A stretch of 9,349 nucleotides of DNA from positions 1 through 9,349 of the forward strand of contig DBOA01000176.1 of assembly GCA_002299195.1 (NCBI GenBank), given 5' to 3'. A program made the position numbers and the translations under genes. This document shows, in pieces, positions 1 to 6,861 of the stretch. The DNA is from Sphingomonadales bacterium UBA658. Its GTDB lineage: Bacteria; Pseudomonadota; Alphaproteobacteria; Sphingomonadales; Sphingomonadaceae. Numbering within the stretch: the first letter of the stretch is position 1; each line of letters starts with the position of its first letter. The notes beneath the pieces are model-generated. The model was not told the origin of the DNA. It searched no databases and worked only from the letters and a program-made list of their open reading frames with translations.

Positions 1-322
1 GCAAACGGTGTTCGACGCCAACGGCTCCTCCCCGGCAAATCGGACTTTTGTGGCGTTTGGGATTGGCGGACCAGCCCCAAAGCGTTACGGATGATCGTCG
101 CTCATCCGTTTTTAGGAGCGAGCCGAACACAAAGATGAGCGCAGTGCCAATCGCGTAAACCGGCAATGCCGCATCCCAGGCCGACTTAAGAACTGAATTT
201 CCAGGATTTTTGAACAGGCGTTCCAATTAGAACGATCATTAAAACGCAGGCTGCAACCCCGCTTTGGGCAGCAGAGGCGTCATCACCTAAGTCATTGAAT
301 TCATTGGAGCGGGCGAAGGGAT
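1..322. repeat. Left copy of 322-bp direct repeat flanking the module
   Basis: This segment aligns without gaps to 9028-9349 (offset 9027), with 29 mismatches by hand count, about 91% identity. The stretch 99-181 is identical over 83 bases to 9126-9208. The copy includes the last 18 bases of the tRNA-Gly 3' end at 305-322, and it may continue beyond the left edge of the window. It contains an open minus-strand frame from a TTG at 224-226 running off the left edge. Most differences between the two copies change the amino acid, so I do not call it a gene. Together with the tRNA fragment, the pair of repeats marks the borders of an inserted or duplicated 9-kb block. Confidence 0.9.
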
Positions 323-350
323 TCGAACCCTCGACCCCAACCTTGGCAAG
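305..350 (-). pseudogene. 3' part of tRNA-Gly(GCC), candidate attachment-site remnant
   Basis: Read on the minus strand, these 46 bases run from the anticodon loop (TTGCCAA, anticodon GCC) through the 3' anticodon strand, variable loop, T-arm with GGTTCGAATCC, acceptor strand and encoded CCA. The 5' half is missing: upstream of the anticodon arm only AGAGC and a partly pairing GAATC resemble a tRNA, and there is no D-loop or 5' acceptor strand. It therefore cannot fold into a tRNA. A tRNA 3' part breaking off at the anticodon loop is what tyrosine-recombinase elements that use the anticodon-loop sublocation leave at one island end. The matching end lies at 9332 and beyond. Confidence 0.8.
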
Positions 351-553
351 ATTCGGCTCTATGAAATTTCCGTTCTAAATCAGCTTTTTATAAAGCTCCT
401 AAAAAATCCGAACACGATCCGAACATTTTCAGCGCGATTTGCTCAAAGAGCTTTGTGTTCAGGTTTTAGATAAATGCAGACGTTCAATTTATCTTTGGCT
501 CATCCGAAAGCGGACCGATGTGGCGGATGTTTAGCTCCATATTAGTGGGTTGA
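351..553. other. Non-coding border sequence with possible integrase-arm repeats
   Basis: No gene is visible between the tRNA fragment and the end of the MetE-like gene. The AT-rich first part holds an inverted repeat, AGCTTT/AAAGCT with a 4-base loop, at 382-397. A tandem direct repeat, ATCCGAACA, sits at 406-414 and 417-425 (11-bp period). Short direct repeats beside an att core are often recombinase arm sites, but that is inference. An inverted pair CATCCG (501-506) / CGGATG (524-529) lies downstream of the MetE-like gene. It has a 17-base loop and no T-run, so it is a poor terminator candidate. Confidence 0.5.
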
Positions 554-1696
554 TTATGGCCAGAACTGTGCCGAAGCGATTTTTGCGCCTTCGGCCAGTG
601 CCCCCATCTTCGCCCAGACGACACTACGGTCGACGCTGCCGGAACCGACATGGATGCTGAAACCGCAATCTGCACCAGCCATGACATTGTCGCGGCCAAC
701 CAAATGGGCATAACGAGCGATGCGCTGGGCAATCAGTTCGGGATGCTCAATATAGTTTGACTGGCATTCAATAACCCCGGGGATCAGCACTTTGCCCTCG
801 GGCAATTTAATGTCTTCAAACATCGCAAATTCATGGGCGTGGCGCGGGTTTGCGGCTTCAAACTGGATGGCATGCGGACGGGCGCGCCATACAAGATCAA
901 TGATATCGCGGAACGGCACGTCGCAATGGTGCGGCCCCGGATAGTTGCCCCAGCACATGTGCATCCGCAGCTGCTCGGGTGAGATATTGGCGGTCGCACG
1001 GTTCAGCGCTTCGATATTCAGCGCCATCTTGTCGCGGAAGCCACTGAGGTCGAGTTCGCGAAACTGCGTATGACGACCCATGGCCAAGTCGGGGCAGTCA
1101 ACTTGAAGAATGATGCCTTGCGCGGCAATGGCCTCATATTCGTGGCGCAGACCTTCGGCGAGCGCGAAAACATAGTCTTCATCGCTGTCATAATAATCAT
1201 TGCGGAAGAACAAGGCAGTCACGCCGGGAGACGCAGCACTCATGAACGCCTGCTTGCCTGTGTGCTTTGCCAGCGCAGCATTCAGCGCCGATGCATCGCG
1301 GTCGACAGCCGTCATGTCCTTGACCGTGATAGGGGCGTTACATGCGGGCGTTTTACGATGCTTGCGGCCCGGATCGGAGAACACACGGTCCTTGGTCGAC
1401 GGATAATCTTCGATATCCTGAAACGCAAAGCTGTTGCCAGTCCCGCCAAAGCCGTCGAGCCGGTCCTTGATGTAGGTCGCATAGCTTGGTTTTGACTGTT
1501 CGCCATCGTTGATGATGTCGAGTCCCGCTTCTGCCTGGCGGTCGACGACGAACTGAACAGCCTCTGCGATGCGTGCGTCGACAGCGGCCATATCCAAAGG
1601 CAAGCCGTCTTCTTTAGCGAACATGATTTCAATCAGGTCGTCTTCACGCGGCAGGCTGCCGACATGCGTGGTCAAAAAACCTCCGGCATGGGCCAT
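554..1696 (-). CDS. MetE-like (cobalamin-independent methionine synthase II family) zinc transferase
   Basis: A 380-residue protein resembling only the C-terminal catalytic barrel of MetE. The family includes methyl-cobalamin-independent methionine synthases and epoxyalkane:coenzyme M transferases of similar length. Visible hallmarks are an N-terminal HVGSLPR (11-17), NDGEQ (63-67), QVDCPDL (198-204), the zinc-ligand pattern His246-x-Cys248, a downstream Glu280 and Cys344 in GADCGFS. The complete His/Cys/Glu/Cys set argues for an active thiol-alkylating enzyme. The N-terminal folate-binding half of true MetE is absent, so housekeeping methionine synthesis is unlikely. The ATG follows AAGGAAG at 6 bases and starts one base after the hydrolase stop codon, so translation is probably coupled. 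It is the last gene of the receptor-led unit. The substrate is unknown: a methyl donor, an epoxide-type electrophile or a thiol adduct are all possible. Confidence 0.88.
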   Translation of the reverse strand: MAHAGGFLTTHVGSLPREDDLIEIMFAKEDGLPLDMAAVDARIAEAVQFVVDRQAEAGLDIINDGEQSKPSYATYIKDRLDGFGGTGNSFAFQDIEDYPSTKDRVFSDPGRKHRKTPACNAPITVKDMTAVDRDASALNAALAKHTGKQAFMSAASPGVTALFFRNDYYDSDEDYVFALAEGLRHEYEAIAAQGIILQVDCPDLAMGRHTQFRELDLSGFRDKMALNIEALNRATANISPEQLRMHMCWGNYPGPHHCDVPFRDIIDLVWRARPHAIQFEAANPRHAHEFAMFEDIKLPEGKVLIPGVIECQSNYIEHPELIAQRIARYAHLVGRDNVMAGADCGFSIHVGSGSVDRSVVWAKMGALAEGAKIASAQFWP

Positions 1697-1697
1697 T

Positions 1698-2528
1698 TCA
1701 AACTTCCTTCAAATGATATGTGTTCAAAAAATTCTGTAGCAAGCCATTCACGGCAGCGGCAGCGTCGACATTTGCCAGATGTCCCGCATCTGGAATGATT
1801 TCGCAATGACCTTTTGGCGCGTTCGTGCCGACATAGTCCGCAACCTGTCGCCGCCAGATGCTATCCTGCGCACCTGCTATTGCAAGAATGGGCATTGCGA
1901 GCGCGGCAATATCTTTGGCGGCAAAGTGCAACGGTTCTTGGACCACATGTTGATCACGGCCGTCATAAGCATTGAGTATGTCATTGACCATTGCCTGCGC
2001 GTCAGGGGTTACCCGTGTGAGCGGATGACGCCGCCACAGCGCCATCATATCGTCAATGCGGCCGTCGCGCACCAGATTTGCATATGCCGACCGATCAATC
2101 TCTGGCGTATCGCCTGGTTCGGGGACCACCGCATGGAGCGGCGCGCCAATGAGGCTTACAGCGCGTAACCGGTCTGACCCGGTGCGCGCATAATCCAGTG
2201 CGACAGCTGCGCCTTGGGACAGCCCAATCAGCGCAAACTGTCTTTCGCCAAAAAAATTGGCGATGCGGTCAATATCGTAGCGCTCGGCCGACAACATCGG
2301 CGGGGCAGTTGATAGCCCGAAACCACGGCGGTCTGGCATCACGAGACGGACATTCAAAAGCGCCAGCTGGGGTACCCAAATACGCCAGTCCAGCGTCCAG
2401 CCATGCAGCAAAATGACAAGCGGCCCAGCACCAGCCGCGCGGACATGAAGCTGCCCGCCGTCAACGTCTACCCAGCGCGATTCAGCGATTTCGCCGCCTG
2501 ACCCTTCGTGTTGACGACTGGCCAGCAC
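1698..2528 (-). CDS. Alpha/beta-fold hydrolase
   Basis: A 276-residue soluble hydrolase of the esterase / enol-lactonase / meta-cleavage-product hydrolase type. The fold shows the oxyanion HGW motif (42-44), PDRRGFG (65-71), nucleophile elbow GLSQG with Ser104, acid Asp222 in AGAQD, and His250 in DAGH, a complete catalytic triad. No signal peptide is present, so it is cytoplasmic. The start is a GTG 6 bases after the VOC gene stop with no good Shine-Dalgarno, which suggests translational coupling. A start slightly further downstream cannot be excluded because homology only becomes clear from about residue 18. Its place after a VOC protein and a quinone reductase fits hydrolysis of a ring-cleavage product or ester, but the sequence alone does not give the substrate. 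Confidence 0.88.
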   Translation of the reverse strand: MLASRQHEGSGGEIAESRWVDVDGGQLHVRAAGAGPLVILLHGWTLDWRIWVPQLALLNVRLVMPDRRGFGLSTAPPMLSAERYDIDRIANFFGERQFALIGLSQGAAVALDYARTGSDRLRAVSLIGAPLHAVVPEPGDTPEIDRSAYANLVRDGRIDDMMALWRRHPLTRVTPDAQAMVNDILNAYDGRDQHVVQEPLHFAAKDIAALAMPILAIAGAQDSIWRRQVADYVGTNAPKGHCEIIPDAGHLANVDAAAAVNGLLQNFLNTYHLKEV

Positions 2529-2534
2529 AGCAAA

Positions 2535-3080
2535 TTAGGCGTGCATCGCGCGGAACGGGTTGTTGTTGCTGTGGTTGCCCGCAAGCCAGCGGCTCAGTTC
2601 CGAACGCGCTTCTGCACGGCGTTGTTCATCAAGTGGCGCGGCTTCCGGCGCGTCATAGGTGAACTCAAGCGTCATGTTGTTCGGGTCCTTGACATAGACC
2701 GAACGGCAATATCCATGCTCAAGCGTATATGTCTGCGGCTCAACGAAGCCCGCAGCAGCTATGCGGCGCTCCAGCTCTTCCTGCCCAGCCTTATCGACTT
2801 GCAAAGCGATGTGAATGAATGGCGATTCCGGCATCTCCGGGCCAAATTCGGCTTGGTCCGCTGGGTCGGCAAATTGGAAAAAAGCAAGCGCGCTGCCGTC
2901 GGCCAATTCAAAGAAGCAGTGGCAATAGGTACGCTCTTTGCCGAAAAGCTCATCTTTCTCGCAATATGTCGCCATCAATGGGAAGCCGAGCACGTCTTCG
3001 TAAAAGGCGCGCGTCGCCTCCAGATCCTTCGTTACATAGGCTGTGTGATGCAGTCTTTTTGCAAGAATTTGCGTGCTCAT
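2535..3080 (-). CDS. VOC-superfamily (glyoxalase / extradiol-dioxygenase-like) metalloprotein
   Basis: A 181-residue protein with two beta-alpha-beta-beta-beta modules: residues 10-70 (HHTAY, then a DLEATRAFYEDVLGF helix) and 87-143 (FIHIALQV to DPNNMTLEF). Likely metal ligands are His12, His90 and Glu139, with Gln69 where glyoxalase I has a Glu. The His90-to-Glu139 spacing fits the family. A roughly 38-residue charged C-terminal tail follows the domain. Members include glyoxalase I, one-domain extradiol dioxygenases, epimerases and thiol transferases, so the reaction is open. The ATG is preceded by GAGG at 9 bases, and 40 bp separate it from wrbA upstream. With WrbA before it and a hydrolase after it, a role in cleaving or rearranging an aromatic or quinone-derived intermediate is a reasonable inference. 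Confidence 0.87.
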   Translation of the reverse strand: MSTQILAKRLHHTAYVTKDLEATRAFYEDVLGFPLMATYCEKDELFGKERTYCHCFFELADGSALAFFQFADPADQAEFGPEMPESPFIHIALQVDKAGQEELERRIAAAGFVEPQTYTLEHGYCRSVYVKDPNNMTLEFTYDAPEAAPLDEQRRAEARSELSRWLAGNHSNNNPFRAMHA

Positions 3081-3120
3081 GCTGTGTGTCCTCGTCCGCT
3101 TAAATGATTATAATCGCGTG

Positions 3121-3723
3121 TTAGGCAATCAGTTTGCCCGCGATCTGTGCGACATGGTTGCCCTGGAATCGGGCCCCTGCCAATTCGTTTTCGCTTGGCA
3201 TCCGGCTGCCATCATTTCCGGCAAGCGTCGTTGCGCCATAAGGCGTGCCGCCGCTGATTTCGCCCATCTCGCTGTTGCCCTTAAAGGTATAAGGCAGACC
3301 AACAATGACCATGCCATGATGCAGCAAGGTTGTGTGGAACGACGTAATCGTTGTTTCCTGTCCGCCATGCTGGCTGGCCGTTGAGCAGAACACGCTCCCG
3401 ACCTTACCCACCAAAGCATTCGCAAACCACAAACTACCGGTTTGATCGAGGAAGTTGCGCATTTGCGCCGCCATATTTCCGAAGCGCGTAGGCGTTCCGA
3501 AAATGATGGCGTCGTAATTGGCAAGCTCATCAGGCGCTGCGATGGGCGCAGCCTGATCAACCTTGATATGCGCAGCAGCCGCAACTTCGTCGGGCACCAG
3601 TTCAGGGACCCGCTTAACGTCGACGACCGTACCCTCGACCGACCGTGCGCCTTCAGCAACGGCCTCTGCCATGGCCTCAATGTGGCCGTAGCTGGAATAA
3701 TATAGGACGAGGACTTTGGTCAT
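3121..3723 (-). CDS. wrbA: NAD(P)H:quinone oxidoreductase, WrbA type
   Basis: A 200-residue flavodoxin-like protein, close to the usual WrbA length. FMN-binding segments are visible: the phosphate loop YYSSYGHIEAMA (9-20), GTPTRFGNMAAQM with the flavin-contacting loop (about 76-88), and STASQHGGQETT (about 114-125). The characteristic SGGTPYGATTL follows near 157-167. WrbA enzymes are tetrameric FMN proteins that reduce quinones by two electrons using NAD(P)H, avoiding semiquinone radicals. The Shine-Dalgarno AAGGAG (3729-3734) overlaps the stop codon of the upstream receptor gene, so the two are co-translated in one operon. Being inside a catabolic unit rather than standing alone suggests a pathway step, or protection against a quinone intermediate, rather than general stress response. 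Confidence 0.95.
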   Translation of the reverse strand: MTKVLVLYYSSYGHIEAMAEAVAEGARSVEGTVVDVKRVPELVPDEVAAAAHIKVDQAAPIAAPDELANYDAIIFGTPTRFGNMAAQMRNFLDQTGSLWFANALVGKVGSVFCSTASQHGGQETTITSFHTTLLHHGMVIVGLPYTFKGNSEMGEISGGTPYGATTLAGNDGSRMPSENELAGARFQGNHVAQIAGKLIA

Positions 3724-3732
3724 AAACGCTCC

Positions 3733-5946
3733 TTAGAATTTGTAGCTGGCTTCTAACCCGTAAATACGCGGACGTGCCTTGAAAACAAAGCCGCCGGGTG
3801 AGAATTCAGCGTTATATTTTTCGTTGAACAGGTTGCTGGCAAAAGCAGCCATTGTCCAGCTGTCGCTGCTGACACCAATGCGCGCATCCACCAAATCGAC
3901 TGGCTCGCGAACAGTGGTGTTGAATGGCTCCCACCAGGTCTTGCCCGTGCGACGATAATCGACGCGGAAAAGGCCATCAAGCGTATCGGTCAACTGTGGC
4001 GTATATTGTGCGCCAAGGTTGAATGTGTAACGCGAAATCAACGGTGCTTCGTTGCCAATTGCTGAAGCGTCGGGGAATTCCTTGATTTCGCTAAACGTGT
4101 AACCCGCAGCAGCATTCAACTGAAGGTCCGATGTTGGACGGAAATTGGCCTCAACCTCAAACCCTTGAATGCGGGTCTTTGGCACGTTGCCAAGGTTCTG
4201 CGTCGAGTTGGCGGCAAGGAAGACGAAGAAGTAGCTGTTCTTCGACATTGTCGAATACACCGCTGCGTTCAAAGTCAGCTTGCGATCCAGCAAACGGGTT
4301 TTCACCCCTGCTTCAAACGTTGTTGCGGTTTCGTCTTTAAAGATATCCGAAACGCCAACGATGCCGTTGCTGCTGGCGACACCACCAACGCCGGTCTGGT
4401 TAAAGCCGCCTGAACGGAACCCACGGCTGTATCCGCCGTACAATGTTACGTCGTCGGTTGGCTGATAGGTCAACGTTACCTTCGGCTGAAGATCGTCAAA
4501 CGTCGCGCGACGCTTTTCGCCCGTCGCACCCTGCGGAAAACCGGGAACGTTTGGCAAATATCCACTTGGCGTAAGTGTCGTATTTACGCGCTTGTCACGG
4601 TCATAACGCAGCGATGCATCGACGCGGAACTGGTCGGAGAATTCATAACCCAAATTCCCGAAGACAGCCCATGCGAAGTTATTCTGGCTGTCGGCAAGGA
4701 ACGTCTGTTGCGGGCTTGCTGGGTTGGTGGAAGGCGTGCGGTAAACCGGGAACACACCTTGGCCAAAATCGACCAGATTTCCGGTCGAAATGAAACGCTG
4801 TGTATCGATGAAATAGCCACCGAACATCCAGAACAATTTGTCGTTCTTTGGCGACTCAATACGGATTTCCTGGCTGACGGCCTTAACGTCCAGATATTGG
4901 CTTTGTGCAATATCGATACCGTAACCCAGACCAAAGCCGAAAGGCGAATTGGCTGGACGGTACAAGAAGGATTCAGTGACCGGACGGAAGTCAAATGCGT
5001 CGCCGGTCAGGATTTCCTTAACGGTGTCATAAGAGGTAATGGACGTTGCCGTGAAGCCGTCGCCCTCATAAGCGAACTTCGCCGCAACGTTCACAATATC
5101 GCGGTTGTTGATGCCGCGGTTGTTCACGCGGATCGGCAGGCTGACATCATTCACGTCGTTGACGATGTTGAAATAGAGCGCCTGTGTTTCGAGCTTTGCA
5201 TAAGATGCGCGCAAGTCAGCGGTCCAGCCATTGCCTGGTTCGAACAGCAGGTTGCCGCGCAGCGAAAGGTCCTTAACAGGATCTGCATCTTCCTTCAGGA
5301 ATGTGTTGGGCAGATAACCCTTGGTATCGCGGTACGAACCCGACATGCGATATTTAACAGTGTCGGAGAGAGGGCCGCTGATGCCTGCACGGACGTTCCA
5401 GCCAAAGCCGTTGTCGATGCCGGCTTTGATGCTGCCGGAGAATTCGTCAGTTGGCTTCTGGCTGGTGATGATGATCGCACCGCCAATTGCGTTACGGCCA
5501 TAAAGACCACCCTGAGGCCCCTTGAGAACTTCGATTTGCGCAATATCAACCAGCTCTTGGTTGAATGCGGCAGGGTTAACTTGCTGAACGCCGTCGATAA
5601 CGACTGCGACGGATGGCTCACTATTACGTGCCTGCGTAATACCGCGGATAATGATGAACGCGTTGCCGGAATTTTGTGTTTCCACCAAATTGACGTTTGA
5701 GGTCAGGTTGATGAAGTCGAGTGGCTTTTCAATGCCTGCATTCTCGATGGCTTCTGCGCTGAAGGCAGTAACCGCCGCTGGCACGTCCTGCAAATTTTGA
5801 TCGCGACGAAGTGCGCTGACCACGATCTCTTTAGGTGCTTCTTCAGCAGCCGCGTCTTGTGCGTACGCGATGCTTGGTACCGTCGCAGCCGACGCCATTA
5901 AAGTTACTAAGGCCGCCGAAGCCCATTTTGCAGACTGAAATGCCAT
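3733..5946 (-). CDS. TonB-dependent outer-membrane receptor
   Basis: A 737-residue complete receptor. A signal peptide with hydrophobic core ends in AYA (27-29), giving predicted cleavage before Gln30. A TonB-box-like EIVVSA lies at 40-45. The plug domain (about 50-165) holds the conserved IEVLKGPQGGLYGRNAIGG region (138-156). A beta-barrel follows to the C-terminal aromatic Phe737 (GLEASYKF). Such receptors bring scarce or bulky substrates across the outer membrane using TonB energy. In sphingomonads they are commonly placed in catabolic clusters and are often not siderophore-specific. It leads a five-gene unit and has its own promoter and operator in the 102-bp gap upstream. The ATG follows GGGGAGG at 7 bases. 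The likely job is uptake of the compound degraded by the downstream enzymes. Confidence 0.96.
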   Translation of the reverse strand: MAFQSAKWASAALVTLMASAATVPSIAYAQDAAAEEAPKEIVVSALRRDQNLQDVPAAVTAFSAEAIENAGIEKPLDFINLTSNVNLVETQNSGNAFIIIRGITQARNSEPSVAVVIDGVQQVNPAAFNQELVDIAQIEVLKGPQGGLYGRNAIGGAIIITSQKPTDEFSGSIKAGIDNGFGWNVRAGISGPLSDTVKYRMSGSYRDTKGYLPNTFLKEDADPVKDLSLRGNLLFEPGNGWTADLRASYAKLETQALYFNIVNDVNDVSLPIRVNNRGINNRDIVNVAAKFAYEGDGFTATSITSYDTVKEILTGDAFDFRPVTESFLYRPANSPFGFGLGYGIDIAQSQYLDVKAVSQEIRIESPKNDKLFWMFGGYFIDTQRFISTGNLVDFGQGVFPVYRTPSTNPASPQQTFLADSQNNFAWAVFGNLGYEFSDQFRVDASLRYDRDKRVNTTLTPSGYLPNVPGFPQGATGEKRRATFDDLQPKVTLTYQPTDDVTLYGGYSRGFRSGGFNQTGVGGVASSNGIVGVSDIFKDETATTFEAGVKTRLLDRKLTLNAAVYSTMSKNSYFFVFLAANSTQNLGNVPKTRIQGFEVEANFRPTSDLQLNAAAGYTFSEIKEFPDASAIGNEAPLISRYTFNLGAQYTPQLTDTLDGLFRVDYRRTGKTWWEPFNTTVREPVDLVDARIGVSSDSWTMAAFASNLFNEKYNAEFSPGGFVFKARPRIYGLEASYKF

Positions 5947-6002
5947 TCTTCATCCTCCCCGGATTATGTCGAACGCTTTCTATCACCGAAGCGTATCACA
6001 TA

Positions 6003-6031
6003 GTTCTAATTCGTTCGAAAATCGAAGTCAA
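6003..6031 (-). promoter_or_regulatory. Predicted sigma70-like promoter of the receptor operon
   Basis: On the minus strand TTGACT (6026-6031) is followed, after exactly 17 bases, by TAGAAC (6003-6008), about 60 bp ahead of the receptor start codon. The -35 matches 5 of 6 consensus bases and the -10 matches 4 of 6. The -35 lies inside the dyad of the candidate operator, so a bound regulator would directly touch polymerase access here. The start site is not proven. Confidence 0.55.
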
Positions 6032-6045
6032 GTTCGATATGCGAA
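6014..6045. promoter_or_regulatory. Candidate IclR-family operator ahead of the receptor operon
   Basis: Four half-sites alternate as TTCG (6014), CGAA (6023), TTCG (6033) and CGAA (6042), spaced 9, 10 and 9 bases, so all lie on one helix face. ATCGAA/TTCGAT at 6021-6026 and 6033-6038 form a perfect inverted repeat with a 6-base spacer. The block matches 8047-8078 at 26 of 32 positions. Pca-type IclR proteins such as PcaU are known to bind an inverted pair plus an additional direct repeat of about 10 bp, which this arrangement resembles. Confidence 0.6.
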
Positions 6046-6048
6046 TAT

Positions 6049-6861
6049 TTATGTCGCCGTATCCGCTTGTAAAGCGGTGGCCAACGACGGAAATCTGCGA
6101 AGCGCGGATTCAATCTCTGCCGCGGCTTCGCGGAGCAGCGGTAGTCGGGACTGAATCAGCGCTTCTTGGGATATGCGAGTCGTTGATGTCGAACAGTTCA
6201 CAGCGGCAATCGCACGCCGCGATGAATCAAACACCGGCACAGCCACCGACACGATACCAAAATCAAGCTCGTCAAAGGCAGAGTCATATCCACGCGCCCG
6301 GATGAGCTGAAGCCGTTCGCGCATGGCGTCCGCTGTCGTCACCGTGTGTTCGGTAAATTTGTCAAATGGTGCGGTCGCCAGAAATGCAGCAATCTCGCTG
6401 TCCGACAAGAACGCCAATATCGCCTTGCCCATCGACGTGGCATGCGCAGGAAAGCGCGTGCCGACATTTACCCCCAAGCGGATACGCCGGTTGGTCGATA
6501 CATGCGCGAGGTACAAAATGTCCTTACCCGCGAGCGAAACGATCGACGCGCTGTCACCCGTATCATCGCGCAGCGACTGCAAGGCGGGGACAACCACCTG
6601 TTCAAGATGCATCGACGAATGAAAGGCAGAACCGAACGCCAAAACTTCGGGTTTCAGCAGGAAGCTGCGATCATGCTGGGCAACATATCCCAAAGCGACA
6701 AGGGTATTAAGACAGCGCCGGGCAACGGCGGGGCTAAGGCCAGTCACCGCAGCGACCTCGCTCAACCGCATTTCGGGATGCTGGTCGTCAAAAGCCCGCA
6801 AAACGGAAAGACCACGCTCGAGCGTCGAGAGATACTCAGGGTCTTTCTCGATTTTAGCCAT
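6049..6861 (-). CDS. IclR-family transcriptional regulator (PcaR/PcaU/CatR-like)
   Basis: A 270-residue regulator with an N-terminal winged helix-turn-helix (about 11-72, including LSEVAAVTGLSPAVARRCLNTL at 33-54) and a C-terminal IclR effector domain (about 80-255) with conserved AHATSMGKAIL (134-144) and CSTSTTR (218-224). The opening YLSTLERGLSVLRAF and the ARR recognition-helix signature are typical of the subgroup controlling beta-ketoadipate and hydroxybenzoate pathways, whose effectors are small aromatic or dicarboxylic acids. Its ATG shares one base with the CoA-transferase stop (TAATG), so it is co-translated with that gene and would be autoregulated. Candidate operators lie on both sides: just past its own stop (6014-6045) and ahead of the CoA-transferase (8047-8078). 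Whether it activates or represses cannot be read from sequence. Confidence 0.94.
   Translation of the reverse strand: MAKIEKDPEYLSTLERGLSVLRAFDDQHPEMRLSEVAAVTGLSPAVARRCLNTLVALGYVAQHDRSFLLKPEVLAFGSAFHSSMHLEQVVVPALQSLRDDTGDSASIVSLAGKDILYLAHVSTNRRIRLGVNVGTRFPAHATSMGKAILAFLSDSEIAAFLATAPFDKFTEHTVTTADAMRERLQLIRARGYDSAFDELDFGIVSVAVPVFDSSRRAIAAVNCSTSTTRISQEALIQSRLPLLREAAAEIESALRRFPSLATALQADTAT

Noticed and set aside
305..350. Functional tRNA-Gly gene at the left border
   Set aside because: Only the 3' part from the anticodon loop is present; D-arm and 5' acceptor strand are missing.
501..529. CATCCG/CGGATG inverted repeat downstream of the MetE-like gene as a terminator
   Set aside because: Six-base stem with a 17-base loop and no following T-run; too weak for an intrinsic terminator call.
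2508..3107. 199-codon plus-strand open frame
   Set aside because: Antisense to the VOC gene, whose motifs and ribosome binding site are convincing.
3106..3115. GATTATAATC palindrome containing a perfect TATAAT on the minus strand between wrbA and the VOC gene
   Set aside because: No acceptable -35 at 16-18 bases upstream, so an internal promoter is not supported.
4708..5700. 330-codon plus-strand open frame
   Set aside because: Lies entirely antisense to the clearly real TonB-dependent receptor; no recognisable domain; a frame shadow.
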